Of a stretch of 64,000 bases of DNA, positions 1 to 10,200 are shown one piece after another. The notes beneath the pieces are model-generated. The model was not told the DNA's origin. It saw nothing but the letters and a program-made list of their open reading frames with translations, and did no database searches. Origin of the DNA: Omphalotus guepiniiformis (lineage: Eukaryota > Basidiomycota > Agaricomycetes > Agaricales > Omphalotaceae); assembly GCA_028554645.1 (NCBI GenBank), contig JAQOOI010000064.1, positions 1,798,001 through 1,862,000 of the forward strand, written 5' to 3'. Both the position numbers and the translations under genes were made by a program. The stretch's first letter is position 1; each line of letters opens with the position of its first letter.

Positions 1-216
1 CATGAGGTGTAACTGAAATTATCTGCCTTTATGGCAGTATGTTCACCGGCAAATACATGTGAAGAACATCAGACACATGCAGTCTGTTAGTATTGAGACG
101 GCTGGAAATGTACACATCCTCCTTGCAATCTCATGTTCGAGTGCTTACCGCTAGGTCTATGAGGTGAGATTAGGTCCAGGACGTAGTATTATACGGTAAC
201 AAACAGGCAGAAGAAA

Positions 217-1103
217 TCATTTCTTCTGGGCATCAAAATCCTGCTTCCGCCATTTACTAAGCTGCTTAGCCAGTAACTTCCACCGTTCCTCCACGAAAGG
301 CATATCACCCAAGTTCTTGAGTAACTCGGGCGATAAGTATCCCCGGTTCTTGAGTCTGTTGTACCACATAATATCTTGACGACGCGTAGGTGCTGCAGCA
401 ATCCGATCTGTGCGACCATGGACGCAGTCCCGGAGAGCAAGAGGGTTGTAGTATTTGCACACAACTTTTCCACCCTGATCCTCAATTGCTCGTATAGCAC
501 TCTTGGACGCCCGAGATGGTGTTATGTATATTTTGGAATTGAAGAACTCGCCACCCTAAACAAGAGGTCAGCAGAACTAATGGAATATAACAAGCCACGT
601 ACATCTCCGAGGAGTTTAATACCGTCATGAACATCATGCACACATCCACTGAGGAGTAACTCCCTGGCAGTGATTGGCTTTTCCGGGGAAGACGTCAGTC
701 TACCTTGATCTATCCAATGCTGAAGTCTGTCAAGGTTTACTGGTGCCCAAACTTTTGCATTCCTTGAGTGCATTCAGCTCAAGTTTGACGCGGAATTGAG
801 CAACAAGCACGCACTGGTTGACAAAACCTCTTTTCGGGAAAAGTTTTGTTATCGGAGTCTGACCACCTTCAAATCCTGGCTTTACCCCAGCTCCTGATCG
901 AGAGTTCTGGCCATTGTGACCGCGTCCAGACGTTCCACCGTGGTTTGACCCTTGACCTCGACCTACTCGTTTTTGCTGAACAGACGCGAAGTCAGAAACA
1001 AGGTCATTTCATAAGGCCAAGAAAGATATACTTTATGCTGAGAGCCCCGGGCAGGGGTGAGATTTCCGAGCGAAATTCGTGGAAGGCGTATCCTAGACGC
1101 CAT
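217..1103 (-). CDS. MRPL10: Mitochondrial large-subunit ribosomal protein uL15m
   Basis: Structural protein of the mitochondrial 54S ribosomal subunit. Four exons rebuilt from frame and homology: 1103-1032, 975-815, 762-603 and 555-217, giving about 243 residues. The first ATG (MASRIRLP) is preceded by an in-frame stop. Exon 1 ends in PARGSQHK. Exon 2 has the uL15 signature [20 protein letters not shown] and ends FPKRGFVNQ. Exon 3 carries [18 protein letters not shown] and the KLLGDG turn. Exon 4 has [18 protein letters not shown], the conserved uL15 C-terminal fold, then a fungal mitochondrial tail ([13 protein letters not shown]). All three introns are GT-AG of about 47-57 bases. Divergent from the tRNA modification gene MOD5. 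Family assignment is secure; the mitochondrial location is inferred from the WIDQGR and tail segments typical of uL15m. Confidence 0.93.
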
Positions 1104-1228
1104 TCAGCTCGACCTAGGAGGAAATCAGAGGGAAAATGGGTGTTTGTTGACAGATGTTGTTCGACAGCTTCACCCTCTGAACGGAGACCGGACCGGTCAA
1201 AGCCGTTCATACTCATTCAACTGCCAAA
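1104..1228. promoter_or_regulatory. Divergent promoter between uL15m and MOD5
   Basis: Only 125 bases separate the two start codons, so the two translation-related genes must share a bidirectional promoter or overlap in their 5' leaders. No TATA box is evident. Confidence 0.5.
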
Positions 1229-3118
1229 ATGGCACTTCGACCGTTGATAGCGATATGCGGCACTACTGGCGTTGGCAAATCAAATCTTGCTATAGAAATT
1301 GCTCTAAATATCTCTCAACTCGGTGCACGCAAGACCTGGAATGGGGCAAAGATAATAAACGCGGACGCGATGCAAGTGTATGCAGGAATGGACATTATCA
1401 CGAACAAAGTTCCATCTTCTGAGAGACAAGGAATAGAGCACGCTTTAATGGGATTCAAGTCACCAAATGAGCAGTATGTGGTTGGAGAGTGGGTACGAGA
1501 TGCTCTGAAAGCGGTTTGTGTCTTTCACTTGTGACCTTTCAGAACAACCATAAACAGGATGTGCTCTTTAGGTCGACGATGCTCATAGCAAAGATCAGGT
1601 CCCCATAGTTGTCGGAGGAACATCTTACTGGATCCAGCATCTACTTTTCCCTAACCGCTTGATCAAGGACATATCTGAACTTGATTCTCGATCGTCCTCT
1701 CCCGTCTTAAAAATGTCCGATGAGCTTGCCAGGTCGATAGCCTCACTCCCTATTGAACTGCAAATGTTGTTCAATGCCCTCCCAGACCTTGCACCCAATG
1801 CAGATACAGATCCGGAAGGGGCTTTGGCGTTATACACTCTATTGAAAGCACTCGATAACTTGGTCGCAGAGCGTTGGCATTGGCGAGATACTCGAAAGGT
1901 CCTTCGGAGTCTTCGAATAATCCAGGACACTGGTCGTAAACCTAGCGAATTGATTGATGAACAGTCTCAAGAGCATATCAAACCGAGGTACCTACCCACC
2001 AATTCTTTTTGTCTCCCTGTAACCTAACTCACTTAATGGTTCCGAACCCTTTGCTTTTGGGTCTACGCGAAGTCCGATGTACTGAAACCTCGCTTGGACC
2101 AACGAGTTGACAAGATGTTGGAGGTTTGCATTAATCTTGTCGTGTCAGAGTGCTCCCATCCTGACGAAAGCGCGTGTTCAGCAAGGCCTACTGGATGAAG
2201 TTCGAGGCTTACAAGACATCGTTGCTGGGTCTCGTGCAGAAGCTGATAAACAGTCTGGACTTCCAGTGGACTATACTTTTGGTCTTTTCCAATCCATAGG
2301 TGACCATCCCGACTGTCGCTGTCTATTTTGCTGTCTCACAGGGCTACAGGATTTAGAGAATTTCACAGCTATCTGTCGCTCCCCAATCCTACACAACATG
2401 ACTTTGAAGTTGCGCTTCAAAATATGAAGACGTCAACCAGACAATATGCAAAGCGACAAACTTCTTGGCTCCGCAATAAGCTGTTACCTGCTCTCTATGC
2501 AGCCAACGAATGTAGCCAACAAGAGCGATCAACATTCACATATCTACTCGATGCTACTGGTATGCCACACTGTTGTGTAACCTTCGCAGCACTGACTAGT
2601 GCCTTCTCGAAGATTTGAACGATAAATGGGCTTCGAATGTTCGAGAACCAGCGGTCAGACTTTCCAACGGTACAATTTCGCTGCCAAATTAGTACTGCAA
2701 TTATTAAGCTGTTATCCTTACCTAGCCTTCCTGGATCAACAACCGCTTGAAGATCCTCTGTCTCTCTCCGAAGTTGCAAAAGAGATCCTTGAAGTCGAGC
2801 GAAAGAACATCAAGTTCGTTTTTCCTTGGTCCTGCCATGGCGCTGTCTGTACTGACTGGAAGCACTAGTCCAAATGCAATCCTGAGCGCCAGACGGAAGA
2901 TTGTCTGCCCTATATGCACAGTCAATTCCACAACGCCAGTCATGGTCGAAGAAGGCCGCGAGTGGCAGTCACATCAAAAGAGTCGCTCTCACCGACGAAA
3001 GGTCAATAAAGCGTATAATGAGTCTCAGATTGAAGCACGAAAAGGTCAAACTCGGCGGAAAGCAAATGAAAAAGAAGAGATGTCAGACAGTGAGATGAAT
3101 TGGTTGGGGATACCATGA
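1229..3118 (+). CDS. MOD5: tRNA dimethylallyltransferase (isopentenyltransferase)
   Basis: Transfers a dimethylallyl group to A37 of tRNAs reading UNN codons; acts in cytosol and mitochondria in yeast. Starts MALRPLIAICGTTGVGKSNL, whose GTTGVGKS is the P-loop. It continues with INADAMQVYAGMDIITNK, IVVGGTSYWIQHLLF, RWHWRDTRKVLRSLRI, FWVYAKSDVL, RVDKMLEQGLLDEV and FQSIGFREFHSYL, all standard IPT motifs. The C-terminus has a C2H2-type finger (CPIC followed by W..H....H) as in yeast Mod5. Eight exons: 1229-1513, 1572-1987, 2039-2123, 2182-2299, 2350-2559, 2613-2669, 2726-2813, 2863-3118. The intron at 1988-2038 lacks an AG acceptor: no AG dinucleotide exists anywhere between its donor and the conserved FWVYA motif (see findings). 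The other introns are GT-AG. Confidence 0.93.
1988..2038 (+). other. GT...TG intron in MOD5 (no AG acceptor)
   Basis: The donor follows ..AAACCGAG. A CTAAC branch-like site lies about 16-20 bases before the end. The exon must resume after the in-frame TAA at 2034-2036 to encode FRTLCFWVYA. The only junction that starts with GT ends in TG. Confidence 0.7.
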
Positions 3119-3542
3119 GTATCAGTAGCGTAATCATTGACTTTTTTACAGCCCGAAGTAGGAGTAACAGAATTACAATCATTCAAAGAATTGCACACAA
3201 CAGGTCAAGAACAATCCATATATGCATAATCAACCGACCGTCACGAGAGTGCACCTGTATGTATGTGAAATTATGCTGAAGGAGAATGAAGAATGCACAG
3301 AAATAAAGTAGAATACGGTCTATCTGACAAGTATGTCACAGAATGCACAAGAGATGGCACATCCTCGTAAACTATTGCGGTTTAAAAGCGTACGAATGAA
3401 TACACTAGTGCGTCACTTTTCATTGTTTTACCTGTAAAATAATCGTTGATGATGACGAAGGGAGTCACATCGGCTGATGCAACGGCCTCGCGCATGATAA
3501 AATCTGGTCGTTTGAATAAGAATAGATTTGTGCTCCAACGAA
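3119..3542. other. Convergent 3' flanks of MOD5 and the PHD gene
   Basis: AT-rich 424-base spacer between two convergent stop codons. It should hold both 3' UTRs. I see no coding potential, repeat or RNA gene in it. Confidence 0.6.
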
Positions 3543-6500
3543 CTACGAGCGAGTAGTTGTGGGGGTAGCCGCAGACTTTACAGGGGACCCGATGGTATTC
3601 AACCTTGGCAGTCGAATCTTTAAAGAAGGTGTGGTTGGCGCTGATGTGGATGCACCCGGTGCAGAGAGCACTGTGGACAGCGACGAGACCGACGAAGCTG
3701 CAGTAGAGGAAACATTCTTTTGAGCTTGAGCGGCTGCAGCCTTGGCTTTTGCCTCCCTCTTCTCCCTTGCCCGTTCATTTCGTTCTCGGTGATCAATATA
3801 AGGCCCCTCGTCATCCTTTGCTTTCCTCTTTTTGCCTCGTTTGGGTGCCGTTCCAGTAGGTTCATCCTCCTCCTTGACGACGACCCCATTAGGGTCTAAG
3901 TCTGCTGTCTTTTTGCGGCCCGCTCTTCTCTTGGGAGTAGCTTTGGCGTTAGAGGGCGCGGAAAGTACTGTGTCGAGAATTCCATATGTATTGTTCAAAA
4001 GTAATGAATTACTGTCGTTTTCCTCAAGCTGAGACATCGGTTGTTTTAGAAAGGCTATCTGATGCGTAAACAAGGTAACTTACCTTCACACGAACTTTCG
4101 ACTTCGATGTTGATGCAAAAGGAGGGGCGGAAACTGTTTCGGACTCATCTCCCCCGCTCCTTCTAAGCTGTAAGCCAAAGAATTTGAATTCACACTGGTA
4201 CGGAATATCATGGCGGTTGCGAACCTTTGCGTCGGCAGCCTTGCTTCTGGAACGCAACTCTCTGGTGCTAGGTTCTGGCTGAGCTGTATTCGTGGCTGGC
4301 TTCTTCCGGCTCCTTGAAGTCGAAGCAATGGAAATCGTTTCGGTGGGGGCGGCACGAGATGATTGGCCATTCATGGTCACTCCCGGAGCCATCACCGCGG
4401 CTGATTTGGCAGCAGCTCGCTGCAAAGTACGTGAGACGAGCCCATAATGTAAGATGTTAGTGAATCAAAGAACCTTTGCAGCAGGGGTGATTTTGATAGA
4501 TTTTGTGACCTTTGGAGTGGCTTGTGATGAAGCAGGTTGTGAATCACTCTGAATGTCACTAGGCTTGCGGGACACCCCATTCGGGAAACTGCGGGGTGAG
4601 GAACCCCTCTTGAAATCGAAAAGCATCTGAAATGTCCTCTATATGAGTTGATCTTTGAAGAGGTGGTAAAACATACCTGTGCGAGATCTAATTCCGTCTG
4701 TTGAGAGTGTGGTTGCGCAGCAGCAGCAGGAGCATTGAGATCTTCATCTTCTAAGGAGCTGAGGGATGTCAATGGGGACGACAGACGTGAATCGCTCTCC
4801 CTGTTGAGGTGATGGTGAGCAGACGAAAGTTCCAAAAAAAATCTTCTTACTGTATGCCGCCCTTGTCGATTTTGTTCCAAAAATCAAGTAAAATGATACG
4901 CTCTGGAACACGATAACGTCTTCCATTGATGAGCACTTCATCAGTGGCAATTTTCGGCTGAGTCTCCAGTGGCCGTAAAACCTCTGGGTCAACGATCTCG
5001 ATATTGCCATTATTATATTGTGAAGGTTTGGTGACTTCTATAGGTGTGGCGTGTTTTGGAATGCGGCGTTTAGGAGGCTTGAAGTTGAGCACGTTAGCTG
5101 AAACCAAGTTGCGGGGAGGGTATCACAAAGTACTCACTATGACCTGCTCGGAATGATTAGGACACATCCATTTTTGTGAGAACGAGGGCATTGTGGATAA
5201 GGGAGGGTCAAGGCAGTCAAGATGCCAGTGAAGATTGCAGTAGTCACAGGATACGATGTTCTTCCAGGTCTCATGATGTGTGGCCTTGGTGGTCGACTTT
5301 CGTGCCCGCTTAGCGGCGGGAGCCGCTGCAGCAACACTATCGGGTAAAGCAGAAGTTCCACAGCGAAAACATAACACTGGCTGGCCGTTTCGGTCTCGCA
5401 ATCGATGTGCATCACGATCTTCCAGCTGGCCATGACGACTAGAAAATTAATCAGCACATGTTAAGAAGCTAGGTATAACGCCTTACTTAAGACGTTGTTG
5501 TTTGATACGAGAGTTATCCACGTATGTTCCCCTAGTATCAGATATAACTGGTGATAAACAGTTGTCAAAGTATATTTTCAGACTAGAGGAAACGGACGAA
5601 CCGTCCTTGAAGAACCCTCTAATATCTTCAGGGAGCTTATACTCAGTCGGAATACCGCTTTCGAGCATTTGTATCAAGGGAGACAGAAGACCAGGTGGAG
5701 GTTTGCGGGGTGGATGCTGTCAGGCAAAAAAAATACCAAAAAAAGGCCAATTGGTTCAACTCCCTGAAGATCATGTAGACTGTCTCAGACTCACTTTCGG
5801 CGTACAAGCAGGACAAAACCATCTACTGTCACCCTCGTCCACTGATTCCATCGGAGGATCGAGACACCACAAATGGAATGCCCGTGGGCAACCGTCACAG
5901 TACACTAGCGCACCCTGGGAACGACAGGCGGAACAGTGGTCGTTGTTGCTGAGCTGTCGGAAGAAACATAAGAAAAAATGGTCCATTGTGAGCGAGGTCT
6001 GAAGCGCACCAGATTAGACGGAGGATCAGGAGAATGCAGAGAAATCGTTCTCGGCTCCTCCTTTACCCTCACAGGTGCATCTACCTCCTTCCCCTTCCCC
6101 TTATCCTTTCTCTTTCCTCGCATGTTAGCCACTTGCGAATTAGCCACTTGCGAATTTCCTTCCAGCATATTTTGAGAAGATTCGGACCGCGAGAGCGGAG
6201 AGTCATCGTCGACCAGCATCGTTATATCGGATTCAACAGCAATCGGTAGTGCCAGCGAACCGCTTGTAACCTCGTTGCCAACAGGAGGCTCCAAGACGAC
6301 GTTGAGACCGTTTTGATTACGAGCTGACGCACGCTGAGCGCGGCCGGATGCACTGCTGATTCCGAGTGGCAAGAGCGTCATGATGGATGAAAGAAAAGTC
6401 AAGGTCAGATGGTACGCGACGGCAAAACAAGGGAGGTCAGTGAGAGTGAGTTCGTGAGCTGTGAGGCGAGGAAACAAAGCGTACCTTTTGTCGACTCTAG

Positions 6501-6777
6501 CACGTTTCCTGGGACTGGTAGATTCCTGGCCTATCCAGGTGCCATGCATTATCCCGGAATAGGTTGTGCCAGGATCTGAAGCCGGCAAGTAGGAATAAAC
6601 AGTCGAAGGTTTTCTAGGGTCTCGTTTTGCTAAAGACTGTTGAGCAGCAGCGACTGTAGGAGGGCCCGGGAGAATCTCTGTAGCTAGAGACGAATCGCCT
6701 TCCAGATGCGGTGGTTGGCAAACAGGGACACCTGGTAGAAGGTAAGCTGGCAAACTAGTACTGGCCATAGAAGCCAT
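3543..6777 (-). CDS. RCO1: Two-PHD-finger protein, Rco1-like (Rpd3S histone deacetylase subunit)
   Basis: Probable chromatin reader of a small Rpd3S-type deacetylase complex. Translation starts MASMASTSLPAYLLPG at 6777 and ends ..TTTRS at 3543. A long low-complexity N-terminus is followed by PHD1 (CSACRSQGALVYCDGC, then RAFHLWCLDPPM and WFCPAC). A linker (HPPRKPPPGLLSPLIQML, GTYVDNSRIKQQRL) leads to an extended PHD2 (CFRCGTSALPDS, an Ala/Lys-rich insert, then VSCDYCNLHWHLDCLDPPL and WMCPNH). Next come PPKRRIPKHATPIEV and FWNKIDKGGIQ, and then a basic Ser/Ala-rich tail. Two PHD fingers plus the KRRIPK motif are typical of fungal Rco1. A 129-base in-frame GT..AG segment (6356-6484) may be an intron or retained coding. 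A 15-base unit repeated near 6126-6157 encodes NSQVANSQVAN. The junction after HSEQVI is ambiguous (see findings). Another PHD protein such as Cti6 is possible but less likely. Confidence 0.82.
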
Positions 6778-7290
6778 CCTTTCGTTGCCCAGCGCTCGCA
6801 GCCGTTCCCGGAAAAGTCGAGAAAAAGGGGAGAAACAAGAAAGAAACCGGCCTCAAAGTTAGCCTCAGACGCGGTGGTCAAGCACAAGTGTCATTTCTTC
6901 CGTACATCACCACATACAACCTGTTTTCTCGACCATTCAATATGTAATTAATAGCGGGGCATAATATAACGTAGAATGGTTTTTAGGCAGAGCTTGTCGC
7001 ATTCGCACTCTCAGACATTTACCGATAAAGAATTACTTTCGGAAACCAATGCAATTTCACCAAATAAAAGAAAGACAGTTCCAATAGAGTATGCAGAGAT
7101 TATATTTGCAGAACAATAATGCGAGTTAATGAAGACGTGCACAGAAGACAAAACAGCAAAACAGAAGAAAAGGATACATTGGACAGGGTATTGAATTGAA
7201 GGCTAACTTTAGTTGTGGATCCGATCTAAGCAATATTCTCCAATAGCATGGGCAAGAACGAGTAACTAGGTCATGAAGAGCAAACAAAAA
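6778..7290. other. Promoter of the PHD gene and 3' flank of the DYRK gene
   Basis: A 513-base spacer between two minus-strand genes. It is pyrimidine/purine-skewed near the PHD start and AT-rich near the kinase stop. I found no coding sequence or recognisable element. Confidence 0.5.
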
Positions 7291-10200
7291 TTATTTCGCC
7301 GCCGTGGCCTGTCATGGTACGTGTTAGATTAACCGAACTCGAATCAGAATGAGAATATCGACTTACGACATAGCCGTTGAGAGTACGACTTGAATGGTGG
7401 GATGAAAGACTGTGAGGTTGTGAAGTCCTATAAGAACGCGAGCTGGCAGTAAGAGTCGAATTATATGTCGAAGAGCTAGGGGTCGTTGGAACACCATTGC
7501 CTATTGTTGTTCGTGACGAACGAGCAGTAAGAGGGGTAGGTGCACTGATCAACGACTTCTTAGGGGTTTCTGTAACCTCCTTTTTGCGACCACTCAGCGA
7601 AGATGACGAGGGAGTGCTCTTGCCTGTCGAAGGTGGGACTTTAGGCCGTCGCCCTGCAGTCACAAATGGATGTCGCATAGCTGCCTGCGGCTTGATGCGT
7701 CGTTCAGGGTCCCAAACAAGGCATTTCGCGATGAAATCTACAAAGTCTTCATCATTGCAACGTAGAACCTGGGCGAGAGTTTTCGTGCCCGGCCGGCGAC
7801 GACGTCCTTTGGAGTTGATAACCGGACGAGGTGCTCCGTTGGGTTCTAACAAACGAGTGAGATCACTGACCCCAAAACTAGGGTCTGAAGTGACATACCG
7901 AAAAAGAGCTTCTTTCGAGAGCTGCGGTTAACGAAGTCCTTCTCAGGAACACCAAGAACCTCCATGATACAAGACAACTGCTCTTGCTCATTTTCTCCGG
8001 GGAAAATCGGGAAGCCGGTATAAAGCTCGGCAAGAATACACCCCAAGCTCCACATGTCGATGGCCATATGATAGTTCATGCCGAGGATGACCTCTGGAGA
8101 GCGATAGAAACGACTCTGTATATAGGTATAAACTGTGGCAACATCGTCAGCTTGGGAGCGCAGCATAAAATTTGCCAACTAACTTTTCTCATGCTCAAGG
8201 CAGCTGCTGCCAAAATCGATGACTTTGATGCCACTCTTCGCGGGATGACGCAGAAGGACATTCTAAGCAGCTAATTGAGTACAATACAATAAGCAGATCA
8301 CGATATAGGGTCTTACCTCGGGTTTGAGGTCACAATGCACGATACGATGATGGCGCATCAGAGAAAGGGACATAAGCATCTGACTCGTGAAACGCCGTAT
8401 AAGTGCTGTCGTAAATCCAACAAAACCATTGGCCTTGATCAGCTCGTAGAGGTTAATGCTCAAGAGTTCCATCGCAATGCAGAGGTGATTGCGGAAGTAG
8501 AAATGCTCGGTCATTTTAATGACATGATGCTTCTCCTCAGGATCCTAAACACGGCTATTAGATACCAATTTCCATTGTAGCAATGACATGCACATACCCA
8601 TTTCCGAAGATTGTCGAGAATCTTGATTTCCACAAGAGCCTGATGATGGAATCGTTTCTTATTCCGTATAATCTTTATAGCCACCGACTCCCCGGAGCAA
8701 TGATCTCGACAGTGGAGCACCTGTCCAAAGGAACCTTTTCCGAGAGTGTCGATGACCTCATAACGGTACGCAAGGTGATCATGATTGACCACTTGATAAT
8801 CGCCGCGCTCGTCGTCGTAACCATAATTATTTGATGAATGGTCCAAAGTAGCGAAATGTTTCTGACTGCGGGCGCCAATAAAGTAGACACTCGCGTAATC
8901 GAGCATCTCTTTGCGTTCGAACTCGCAGAGATATTGACTTTGACTGCTCTTGAGAACAGCTACATGCTACCATTGAGAATTATCCTGAGATACAAAAGAA
9001 GCGTAACTCAGCTGATGGAGACAAAGGAGTACCGGGAGGCAAAGGATCGGGAAATCGTAAAAGCTCATCCAACTCTTCTTGTGTGGCGCCATTCTGCAAT
9101 TTCTTCGCCTGCTGCCGTTTGATGTAATGCATCATCTCATCGTCGCCAGCTTGCTCTTCCTCGTCGATTGAGCTAGGTGCCGGAGAAGGCGTTGTCAAGG
9201 AATGTTGACTTGAAGATGGTGTGCCCACGGAGGGATGAGCATCTCGAGAACTACCGGCATTGGATGAGCGTGCAGAAGACAGTGAGATCTTGGGACTGAG
9301 AAGCTTTAAACCTTTCGAAGGGGAGAGCGCAGAAAATCGGTGATGGGACGTTCCAGAATCACTCGGTGCCGTCGTATTGGCCGCATTAGACGACAGAGAC
9401 ACAGACCCTGTGGAAGACTTGCGGAGTCCCGTAAACGATATGGAGTCCCTATTGCTCTTGCGAGGTAATATGCTTCCTGTATTTGAGGCGCTGGCTGATA
9501 CCTGGCGAGGCACTCTAGAAGTAGAAGTGGTATTACTAGCAGGAGATGCTCTAGCAGGGGTGGTTCTGATAGTTGCCTTCGGGGTGGGGCCATCTCCGTT
9601 ATCCATCACACCGAATTCGTTGGCGGAAAGGCCAGTAGTGGGTGAAGGGTTAGCAGAAGAAGTTGCGCCGCTGACCATGGTGCTCGTACGACGTGCGGTG
9701 ATCGTCGAATTTGTGCCTTTCAGTGTAGGAGAACCAACAGCGGAAGTGCGACTCGATATACGGGGTATTTTAGTAGGTGTCTCCTTGGGAAGCCCTGACG
9801 CGGAATTCGCGAGAGCTGATGGTGGAGGCTCCTTGCTTTCCTTTGAAGTCAATGCAAGGTTCGTTCCAACTGAAGGCGACCCGGCGATGGTAGGAAGCTG
9901 ATTTCGACTTCGGAGGGAGGTATCAGACTGCTTCTGCATCGAGCTTACTGTCTGTGACATGACTCTTGAAGAGGAAGAAGCCCTGACAGCGCTTGCTGTG
10001 GAAGTCGATGGCGTAGAAGGGGCAGATGGTTTGAGCCTCGCTACTCGCTGAGCAGTAGCTGGCTCTAATGCGGAGATCTGCATGGGGGGCATATGCACGG
10101 GAGACCGCGGCTTTCGGGGATCGGTCGATGAGAGAGTCTGAAAGATGAAGATATCAGGTTATCATGGCATCGGGCAAGGATTAAAAGATGTGAAGCCCGA

